Below are positions 1 to 5,063 of a stretch of 8,423 nt of DNA, in pieces. Origin of the DNA: Thermoplasmata archaeon (lineage in GTDB: Archaea; Thermoplasmatota; Thermoplasmata; WALJ01); NCBI GenBank assembly GCA_015522885.1, contig WALJ01000121.1, positions 1 to 8,423 on the forward strand, in the 5' to 3' direction. Positions within the stretch are counted from its first letter, which is position 1, and every line of letters starts with the position of its first letter. The position numbers and the translations under genes are program-made. The notes under the pieces are model-generated. The model saw only the letters and a program-made list of their open reading frames with translations, did not search any database and was not told where the DNA came from.

Positions 1-20
1 ATCGCCTCCTTGGCATGGAG
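1..20 (+). repeat. Partial copy of tRNA-Ala anticodon region
   Basis: These 20 bases are identical to positions 71-90, which cover the end of the D stem and most of the anticodon arm of the tRNA-Ala, including the GGC anticodon. Identity stops at base 21. The left side is cut by the window edge, so it is unknown whether more of a tRNA lies upstream. It may be a remnant of tRNA duplication, one arm of a tRNA-targeted integration site, or an artefact at a contig edge. The repeat itself is directly visible; its origin is inferred. Confidence 0.75.
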
Positions 21-47
21 CGCCTAAATCTCTTAAATAACAGCAAT

Positions 48-121
48 GGGCCGATAGATCAGCTCGGAAGATCGCCTCCTTGGCATGGAGGAGGCCGCGG
101 GTTCAAATCCCGCTCGGTCCA
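48..121 (+). tRNA. tRNA-Ala (anticodon GGC)
   Basis: A full cloverleaf can be drawn by eye. The acceptor stem is 48-54 with 114-120, the D stem 57-60 with 70-73, the anticodon stem 75-79 with 87-91 and the T stem 97-101 with 109-113. The loop TTGGCAT puts GGC at 82-84, reading GCC alanine codons. The third acceptor pair is G50-T118, the G3:U70 wobble that identifies tRNA-Ala, and the discriminator at 121 is A. No intron is present and CCA is not encoded. G62 is position 15, the archaeosine site, and C96 is its Levitt partner C48, so this tRNA is a likely substrate of the neighbouring tgtA product. An A/T-rich stretch at 24-39 may hold the TATA element, but its spacing to the mature 5' end is shorter than usual. 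The three tandem units that follow end in almost the same bases as this tRNA. Confidence 0.96.
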
Positions 122-225
122 CTCTCTCGCTCCGCTCGTTCGTGGGCCGAGCTACGTCTCTTTTCTAACGAAAAGAGGCTGACTCGGAAAATTCCTCCGG
201 AATTTTTCTCGTCCCGCCGGTCCAC
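122..225 (+). repeat. Tandem structured unit 1 with tRNA-like 3' end
   Basis: First of three tandem units of about 100 bp after tRNA-Ala. After a pyrimidine-rich linker, 142-148 (GTGGGCC) pairs over 7 bp, including one G-T wobble, with 219-225 (GGTCCAC). Inside lie a 10-bp hairpin, 156-165 with 170-179 and loop TAAC, and an 8-bp hairpin, 188-195 with 199-206 and loop TCC. CCGAG at 147-151 could alternatively pair with CTCGG at 183-187, so more than one fold is possible. The end, CCCGCCGGTCCA, differs from the tRNA end CCCGCTCGGTCCA by one missing base. It may be a small structured RNA, a tRNA-end-derived element or a termination/processing region. I recognise no known family. Strand is assigned from the tRNA-like end only. 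Confidence 0.7.
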
Positions 226-321
226 TTCTTTGTTCTATGAACCACAGACCTCGCTACGACCTTTTTCTTCAAAAAGAGGCTGACTCGTGGCGACGTAACG
301 CCATTCGTCCCGCCGGTCCAC
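226..321 (+). repeat. Tandem structured unit 2, variant hairpin
   Basis: Second unit of the array. It keeps the shared blocks CGCTACG, GAGGCTGACTCG and CGTCCCGCCGGTCCAC. Its first hairpin is shorter: 6 bp, 261-266 with 271-276, loop CTTC. The second hairpin is unrelated in sequence to that of units 1 and 3: TGGCG 288-292 pairs with CGCCA 299-303. The 7-bp closing stem of the other units is reduced to about 4 bp (GACC 247-250 with GGTC 315-318), so this copy may be partly decayed. Keeping a hairpin while changing its sequence suggests that structure matters more than sequence, although a hairpin exchange during a duplication event would look the same. Confidence 0.65.
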
Positions 322-421
322 TTCTCATTTTGTTCGAATGGACCTCGCTTCGTCTCTTTTCTGACGAAAAGAGGCTGACTCGTAAAATTCCTCCGGAATT
401 TTCCTCGTCCCGCCGGTCCAT
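322..421 (+). repeat. Tandem structured unit 3 with tRNA-like 3' end
   Basis: Third unit of the array and the cleanest fold. 338-344 (ATGGACC) pairs perfectly with 415-421 (GGTCCAT). The outermost pair is A-T here and G-C in unit 1, a compensatory change. The first hairpin is 352-361 with 366-375 (10 bp, loop TGAC) and the second is 384-391 with 395-402 (8 bp, loop TCC). The array ends here, 20 bp before the tgtA stop codon, so the unit may also lie in the 3' untranslated region of tgtA mRNA. In that orientation the hairpins also form, and they could contribute to termination or mRNA stability. No open reading frame keeps its phase through the three units. Confidence 0.7.
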
Positions 422-441
422 ATCTGACAGTCATCCCAATC

Positions 442-2298
442 CTATGCTTTTTTTGCTCCTTCTCTAACTTTCACGGCCACTCCCTTGCTGAAGTAGAGCG
501 CTTCTTCCCTGTTCAGTATGACCTGCCCGACGGCCAGAAGCTCGTCCTTTTTGTTAACGACTATGCACTCATCCATAGGTCTCAGATTTTCGTCTACATC
601 TTCAACGAACTTTGCAAAGACATTCTTTCCCTCTCTGATAAACTCATCACCGTCAGAGACTACGATGCGATACCTCGGGTACTTCGCTTCCAGCAATCTC
701 CTTCCACCGGCTATTTTCAGGGTATAGAACCCGTCTTCGGCCCTCAGAGAAAGAACATGCTCCCCATCCACAAAGACATTTCGTATCTTTCCAGTCTTCT
801 TCGATTTTATAACGGAAATCTCGCCTTTCAGAAGCAGGGTGGCTCCTTCGTCGCCGAACTGAAACTTTGCTATTGCTCGGACCTGCTCGATGTCTCTGTC
901 GATGTCCTCTTCGGGAATGTCTTGGAGAGCACCCCTCTCCCTTTCCTCAATATTCTCCACAACCTCTTTATCCGGAATCTCAGGGAATATTGACTGTCCG
1001 AAGGGATATGTTGAATCCAGCTCCATCGGAACGAGCCCAAACGGGGAGTTCACCGCAAAGCTTTTCTTTTCTTTTAACAGGTCTGCATAGGTTCTGGAAT
1101 ACGGGCGCTCCGCCTCCGGAAGCACCTTTCTCGGGGTTTCCGTGGCAATTCTTTCCGCATCTCGTGCGGCTCTCTTTATACCCGGCCTTTCGAGGCTTTC
1201 CCAGCCCGAATAAAGGAACGTGCTTCTTCTGGTCCTCGGCTCGAATCGTTCCAAGTAATCTCCGTATTTCAGGATGGTTCTCAGGGCATCCAGAAGTTCC
1301 GGTCGGGTTCTGGCCCTCTGCTCCACCATTTCCCACAGATTTCCTTTTCTTATGGCCTCTTTAATCCTTCTTAACTCTGCAAATGAGACATAGAGGTTGT
1401 GGAGCGCTATGAGCCTGTGCCTCTTTTTTTCAGGCATTTTTCTCAGTTCCTTCGCTGTGTATTTGGAACACACGGGGCAGGTGCACGGGAGGTATTCCAT
1501 GTTCTCCAGTTTCTCTGTCCCCCAAGGGAACATCAGGCGGTTGTCATAGGCGTATTTTGCATACGATGAGGAATCAAAAAGGTCGCATCCGAGCAGAGCC
1601 GCCAGAGGGAAGAGCATCGGGTGGCCGGCACCGAAAAGATGCACAGGTCTTGATGGGTCCAGCCCCTTTTTAGATGAGATTATGACCTTCACTAAGTCTC
1701 CATAGCGGTAGTTCTCCATCAGCGGTACGACACCGCCTATCGGATGTATTGCAAAAGGCAGGGAAGACATGAGCATGGCGCTCTCCGTTCTCAGTTCCTC
1801 GTAAACTCCCCCCTGAACAGGGCCGGCAAGATAGATGTCAGGCAGGTTTTTGCACGCCTCTTTACCCCGCCGGTAGGTCTCTTCGACGGAATGCCTCGCT
1901 TCTTTCTCCGTAAAATAAGGCTCCGAGAACATGTCCAGTATCGTGGCTATATCGACCCCGAGGTCCCTCTGGAAACCAAGAACTTCCATGTTGTCAGTTC
2001 TCACCTTTCCGTAGATGTGGCCCTGAAAGGCGCCCGAGTCCGTCATGACTGGTCTGTATGTGCCTAGCACCCGATGAATTCCCTCTTCCACCGCTCTTTC
2101 TCTGAGCTCGGCAGAGCCCATGATGATGTATGAGTTGGTGATAAACATCTGCGCTCCCATGCCCTCCATATCACGGGGCGGTATGAGCTCTATCTTGGGA
2201 TTTATGACGGGCATCAACGCAGGGGTCTCGACTTTTCCGTGAGGAAGCTCCAGTATGCCGATTCTCGCAAGGCCGTCTCTTTTCTTTATCTCGAACAC
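442..2298 (-). CDS. tgtA: Archaeosine tRNA-guanine transglycosylase (ArcTGT)
   Basis: Exchanges guanine-15 of archaeal tRNAs for preQ0, the first tRNA-bound step towards archaeosine. From the proposed start the protein has 618 residues, close to the family norm. The N-terminal TIM-barrel domain (about 1-335) carries MTDSGAF with Asp87, PVQGG near 160-164 and GCDLFDSSSYA with Asp242, matching the two catalytic aspartates of the family. CTCPVC with Cys272, Cys274 and Cys277, followed by His300, forms the zinc site. Linker domains follow, and residues about 539-615 form a PUA tRNA-binding domain. An upstream ATG at 2331 would add 11 residues. I prefer the GTG at 2298 because the product then begins MFEIKKRDG, as family members do, and because a TATA-like box lies about 22 nt upstream, between the two candidate starts. 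Transcription runs towards the repeat array and is divergent from the CBS operon. Confidence 0.96.
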   Translation of the reverse strand: MFEIKKRDGLARIGILELPHGKVETPALMPVINPKIELIPPRDMEGMGAQMFITNSYIIMGSAELRERAVEEGIHRVLGTYRPVMTDSGAFQGHIYGKVRTDNMEVLGFQRDLGVDIATILDMFSEPYFTEKEARHSVEETYRRGKEACKNLPDIYLAGPVQGGVYEELRTESAMLMSSLPFAIHPIGGVVPLMENYRYGDLVKVIISSKKGLDPSRPVHLFGAGHPMLFPLAALLGCDLFDSSSYAKYAYDNRLMFPWGTEKLENMEYLPCTCPVCSKYTAKELRKMPEKKRHRLIALHNLYVSFAELRRIKEAIRKGNLWEMVEQRARTRPELLDALRTILKYGDYLERFEPRTRRSTFLYSGWESLERPGIKRAARDAERIATETPRKVLPEAERPYSRTYADLLKEKKSFAVNSPFGLVPMELDSTYPFGQSIFPEIPDKEVVENIEERERGALQDIPEEDIDRDIEQVRAIAKFQFGDEGATLLLKGEISVIKSKKTGKIRNVFVDGEHVLSLRAEDGFYTLKIAGGRRLLEAKYPRYRIVVSDGDEFIREGKNVFAKFVEDVDENLRPMDECIVVNKKDELLAVGQVILNREEALYFSKGVAVKVREGAKKA

Positions 2299-2314
2299 AA
2301 GCCCCGATGGACAG

Positions 2315-2325
2315 GAGATATAAAA
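2315..2325 (-). promoter_or_regulatory. TATA-like promoter of tgtA
   Basis: The minus strand reads TTTTATATCTC, a good archaeal TATA-box match centred near 2320. The expected transcription start, 22-25 nt downstream, falls at about 2295-2298, on the GTG proposed as the tgtA start. That implies a leaderless or nearly leaderless mRNA and would place the upstream ATG pair outside the transcript. The motif is seen; promoter activity is inferred. Confidence 0.55.
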
Positions 2326-2434
2326 CATCATTCACATTAAGTTTGATATTGTGTGGTCCCGGAAAGATTTCCTATCTGTTTTGAATCTTTTTCGGCGATG
2401 AAGCCCGCAAAAAAGAGACTCGAATACATGGTAA

Positions 2435-2587
2435 GACGGAAAGAAAAAGGAAAGAGCAAGGAGCGATTTCGATTCTTTTGAGGAGTTCGTATGATGGTAC
2501 GACAATATAAGAGCGTATGAGAGTCTCGGATGGAAATATAGCAATCTTGATGGTCCTGAAGAGGCATTCTGGAGAAAACTACCATAA
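2435..2587 (+). pseudogene. Remnant of a DDE (integrase-core) transposase C-terminus
   Basis: One frame reads RSDFDSFEEFV, a TGA stop at 2492-2494, WYDNIRAYESLGW and then a tail ending PEEAFWRKLP before TAA at 2585-2587. This matches the usual C-terminal pattern of integrase-core insertion-sequence transposases (EFVEWYN, RPHxSL, TPEEAFWRKLP) as I remember it. The RPH motif is changed to RAY, the frame is interrupted, and the DDE catalytic core is absent. The stretch before 2450 may continue the protein in another frame (from ATG 2398), but I cannot recognise it. No terminal inverted repeats or target duplication were found. It is a non-functional relic. The precise IS family is not assigned. 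Confidence 0.6.
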
Positions 2588-2665
2588 GAACGCAAGTTAG
2601 GAATAGCGGTAAGACTGTTTGGATGATAAGAAAATGAAAAGGAAATCTCAAATAGTGTTTAAGGA

Positions 2666-2673
2666 CTATATAC
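2666..2673 (+). promoter_or_regulatory. Upstream TATA-like box of CBS operon
   Basis: CTATATAC sits about 30 bp upstream of the second box at 2697-2704. A start about 25 nt downstream (near 2695) would give an mRNA with a short leader. It may be an alternative promoter or chance, since the surrounding sequence is A/T-rich. Confidence 0.35.
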
Positions 2674-2696
2674 ACAACAATTCACATCAGAAATGC

Positions 2697-2704
2697 GTAT
2701 ATAG
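2697..2704 (+). promoter_or_regulatory. TATA-like promoter of CBS operon
   Basis: GTATATAG is centred at about 2700, which is 25 nt before the ATG at 2726. This is the classic spacing for a leaderless archaeal transcript starting on that codon. It argues against the in-frame ATG at 2714, which would lie upstream of the transcription start. Activity is inferred from sequence and spacing only. Confidence 0.5.
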
Positions 2705-2725
2705 TCGATTGAAATGCGAGGTTAC

Positions 2726-3220
2726 ATGGAAACCCGTATGAAAAAGACACTGGAAAAGATGTACTCCATGAAGGTTGATGAGCTGATGGACCCCCGAGCG
2801 TGGGACATGCCCTTACTGCAAAAAGATGAGCCGGTATCTCATGTGTTTTTCATGCTGAGGTCCAATAACCACGCATGGGTTGTGGACAGCGAGAAAACAA
2901 TGAAACTTGTGGGAGTTATTGAAAGAGTTGACCTGTTGAGAGCCATGCTTCCTCCGGACTCTCTTACATACGCCTACGGCTCAATAAAGATGCATATGAA
3001 AAATATTTATATTAAAAAAGGTGCGAAAGTCAGGGATGTTATGACCTCAAAAGTTATAACCGCAAAAGGAGGGGCGAATCTTAAAGAAATCATGTTAAAG
3101 ATGAAAAAGTACGAGCTTGAACGGCTTCCGGTTGTGGATAAAAACGGGATACTTCTCGGAGAGGTTACTCTGAAATCCGTAATAATACACTTCACCAGAT
3201 TGCTGAGGGAGACCGGTTAA
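2726..3220 (+). CDS. Paired CBS-domain protein
   Basis: A soluble protein of 164 residues made almost entirely of two CBS domains (about 17-76 and 101-161). CBS pairs form a Bateman module that usually binds adenine nucleotides or S-adenosylmethionine and controls a partner. The second repeat is the more typical, with VRDVMTSKVIT and ERLPVVDKNGILLGEVT. The first has the weaker VDELMDPRAW start and VGVIERVDLLRAM end. There is no membrane segment and no fused enzyme or DNA-binding domain. The gene ends 9 bp before the antiporter start, so the two are very likely cotranscribed and the protein may gate or sense for the transporter. That link is inferred from position alone. The start at 2726 is chosen from TATA spacing; 2714 would add four residues. 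The ligand cannot be told from sequence. Confidence 0.88.
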   Translation: METRMKKTLEKMYSMKVDELMDPRAWDMPLLQKDEPVSHVFFMLRSNNHAWVVDSEKTMKLVGVIERVDLLRAMLPPDSLTYAYGSIKMHMKNIYIKKGAKVRDVMTSKVITAKGGANLKEIMLKMKKYELERLPVVDKNGILLGEVTLKSVIIHFTRLLRETG

Positions 3221-3229
3221 GGTGGCTCC

Positions 3230-4453
3230 ATGGATGTCTATGTCGTGCTTCTGTTATATTTGGGCCTTGCTCTGGTTCTCGCCAAACTTATAGGCTCTCT
3301 TTTCGAGCACTTCAGACTGCCGGCGGTTCTGGGCGAGATAACGGTAGGCGTTCTTCTGGGAGCCTCTTTCATAGGGCTCTTTATGCCCGGCCTTACATGG
3401 TTCTACCCCAAGGACGAGTTCAAATATCCTGTAGAGCACATAGGCCACATCGGAATTATCCTCCTTCTTTTCATCTCGGGAATGGAGACCAACCTGAAGA
3501 CCATAAAGAAGACGGGAAAGGTCGCTATGATATCCACCGTAATAGGGGTACTGGTTCCTTTCATTCTCGGATATATGGCCGGAATCCTCATGGGATACGG
3601 ACAGCAGCCAAGTCTGGTTCTGGGAGCCCTCCTTACGGCAACCAGCATCGGTGTGACGGCCAGAACCATGATGGACCTTGGTGTCCTTAACACGGATGTT
3701 GGCACGGCCTCTCTGTCAGCATCGGTGATGGATGATTTTCTCGGAATATTCGCCATAATCATAGCCATAGGTGCGACATCTGCATGGGCGATGAGCATAC
3801 TCGGTATAAAGATTACCTTGCTTATAGTGGTAGAACTCGGTATAGGGCTCTTCACAGTCAATTACCTGGTAAAAGGAATGGAGAGGGTGAAGACCACGAA
3901 GGCGATGCTGGGGATATCTCTCGGCCTGATGCTCATATTCTCAAGCTTTGCGCAGTTCACGGTTCAGGCGGCTATCGAAGGCGCATTTTTTGCGGGAATA
4001 ATCCTGGGAACCACCGCAGAGAGCAAGATTATAACGGACGATATCAAGGCCCTTTCCTATGGGTTTTTCATCCCTCTTTTCTTTGTATATATAGGAAGTC
4101 TTATAGACCTCAATGTTTTTACTGACCCGAAGGCAATAATACTTGCGGTGGTGATAGTCATAATTGCGATAGTCGGAAAAGTGGTCGGAAGAGCTGCAGG
4201 GGCAAGAATAGGCGGCTTCAACTGGAAGCAATCCTTGCAAATGGGTATCGGTTCCATACCCAGAATGGAGGTCGCCCTTGTTTCTATCATGCTAGCGATA
4301 AAGGGCGGCGCCATAACAGGAGAGCTTGCCAATGTCTTTCTGGCTTCGACCATGATATTCGTAACCGTAACCACTTTGATAACCCCGCCTTTGCTGAAAT
4401 GGTCGTTCAAGGATGAGATAGAGAACGGAAACGGAGGACAGGAGAATGCCTGA
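3230..4453 (+). CDS. CPA2-type cation/proton antiporter (Kef/NapA-like)
   Basis: An integral membrane exchanger of 407 residues, the usual length for the membrane domain of CPA2 antiporters, with about 12-13 hydrophobic segments. It exchanges protons for Na+ or K+ and so serves pH and ion balance. TATSIGVTART (136-146) matches the unwound fourth-helix region of the fold. VMDDFLGI carries Asp168-Asp169, the double-aspartate ion site typical of electrogenic exchangers of this fold. Lys317 in GKVVGR is at the place of the conserved lysine in NapA-like proteins. GSIPRMEVALV (341-351) is another family block. The chain ends soon after the last helix in a hydrophilic tail, with no RCK/TrkA nucleotide-binding domain; the separate CBS gene just upstream might supply that control. 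AGGTGG five to six bases before the ATG is a good ribosome-binding site. The end overlaps the methyltransferase gene by 8 bp. Ion choice is not predictable. Confidence 0.92.
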   Translation: MDVYVVLLLYLGLALVLAKLIGSLFEHFRLPAVLGEITVGVLLGASFIGLFMPGLTWFYPKDEFKYPVEHIGHIGIILLLFISGMETNLKTIKKTGKVAMISTVIGVLVPFILGYMAGILMGYGQQPSLVLGALLTATSIGVTARTMMDLGVLNTDVGTASLSASVMDDFLGIFAIIIAIGATSAWAMSILGIKITLLIVVELGIGLFTVNYLVKGMERVKTTKAMLGISLGLMLIFSSFAQFTVQAAIEGAFFAGIILGTTAESKIITDDIKALSYGFFIPLFFVYIGSLIDLNVFTDPKAIILAVVIVIIAIVGKVVGRAAGARIGGFNWKQSLQMGIGSIPRMEVALVSIMLAIKGGAITGELANVFLASTMIFVTVTTLITPPLLKWSFKDEIENGNGGQENA

Positions 4454-4937
4454 TAGCATAGATAGCATAATGCTGGAAACACCTTTCGGGCCGATTACCA
4501 TATCTTCGGATAAGAGTGCGGTAAAATCCATAAGGCTCGGGAATTACGGAGAGCATGGAAACAGTCGACTTCTTAAAGCCGCAAAAAGAGAGCTCGAAGA
4601 ATACTTCGACGGAAAGAGAAAAGCCTTCACGGTCCCAGTGAAAACCGAAGGTACCAGGTATCAGAGAAAGGTATGGAGCGCTACATTGAAAATTCCGTAT
4701 GGAGAGACAAGAACTTATGGGTGGATTGCCGAAATCGCAGGAGGAAGTGCGAGGTCGGCGGGCAATGCTCTGGGTGCAAATCCCATACCGATAATCATAC
4801 CCTGCCACAGGATAATCCGTGCAGACGGGGAGATTGGGGGATATGGTGGAGGTTTGGAGATAAAGAGATTTCTGCTTGAACATGAAAAGAAGAATAAAGA
4901 ATTCGGGCACGACAAGGTGAGGGGTATGGAATTATAG
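4446..4937 (+). CDS. ogt: Methylated-DNA--protein-cysteine S-methyltransferase
   Basis: A suicide DNA-repair protein that moves the alkyl group from O6-alkylguanine to its own cysteine. It has 163 residues, typical of archaeal MGMT/Ogt. The C-terminal domain holds NPIPIIIPCHRII with acceptor Cys120 and His121. Upstream are the winged-helix segment YQRKVWSATLKIPYGETRTYG and SARSAGNALG, where Arg103 fits the conserved arginine that flips the damaged base. GYGGGLEIKRFLLEHE follows as expected. The N-terminal half (about 1-68) is the usual variable domain. The start overlaps the antiporter end by 8 bp, with a GGAGG nearby inside the antiporter gene, suggesting coupled translation. A repair gene in an ion-transport operon is more likely transcript sharing than shared function. 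Nothing looks broken. Confidence 0.95.
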   Translation: MPDSIDSIMLETPFGPITISSDKSAVKSIRLGNYGEHGNSRLLKAAKRELEEYFDGKRKAFTVPVKTEGTRYQRKVWSATLKIPYGETRTYGWIAEIAGGSARSAGNALGANPIPIIIPCHRIIRADGEIGGYGGGLEIKRFLLEHEKKNKEFGHDKVRGMEL

Positions 4938-4955
4938 TCGGGAGATAATCTACAG

Positions 4956-5045
4956 TCAGAAACATAACTTTCTAAACTTGCAGTGTTTCTGATAGGGAGT
5001 CTCAGACGAAATCCCTGATTTCGGTTGCCGGGCTTCCGTAGGAAG
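4956..5045. terminator. Convergent intergenic region with inverted repeats
   Basis: The 126-bp gap between the convergent ogt and fusA ends contains three inverted repeats. TCAGAAACA at 4956-4964 pairs perfectly with TGTTTCTGA at 4984-4992. CGAAATC at 5007-5013 pairs with GATTTCG at 5017-5023 around a 3-base loop. CTTCC at 5033-5037 pairs with GGAAG at 5041-5045. None is followed by the long T-run of a bacterial-type terminator, and archaeal termination mainly needs T-rich DNA, so a bidirectional terminator or 3'-end stabiliser is only plausible. Confidence 0.4.
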
Positions 5046-5063
5046 GCATGGTATGAAAGGGTT

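Larger units (their letters stand above)
2332..2725. other. Divergent intergenic region
   Basis: This stretch of nearly 400 bp separates divergent tgtA from the CBS operon. Its middle holds a decayed transposase end (2435-2587). Its right end holds two TATA-like boxes for the CBS operon. I see no RNA gene and no intact protein gene here. The minus-strand open frames in this stretch (up to about 110 codons) lack recognisable features and oppose the transposase remnant, so I read them as chance. Confidence 0.6.

Noticed and set aside
156..187. Kink-turn or box C/D guide RNA, from the recurring CTGA
   Set aside because: There is no matching RUGAUGA box and no opposing GA on the 5' strand of the internal loop.
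80..283. Plus-strand open frame starting inside the tRNA
   Set aside because: It overlaps a clear tRNA and structured repeats and has low-complexity, unrecognisable sequence.
122..421. CRISPR array
   Set aside because: Repeats are long, internally variable and separated by short similar linkers; there are no unique spacers and no cas genes.
122..421. Three further tRNA genes
   Set aside because: The 7-bp closing stem and 3' ends are tRNA-like, but there is no D arm, anticodon arm or complete T arm in any unit.
122..421. Integron attC-like sites
   Set aside because: The core-site signatures (GTTRRRY and its partner) are absent and there are no cassettes or integrase in the window.
165..434. 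Minus-strand open frame of 89 codons across the repeat units
   Set aside because: The units are 103, 96 and 100 bp long, so the frame is not kept between copies, and the repeated KWTGGT motif simply reflects the DNA repeat.
2332..2675. Two overlapping minus-strand frames between tgtA and the CBS gene
   Set aside because: No domain or ribosome-binding site is recognisable, and they oppose the transposase remnant, which explains the sequence better.
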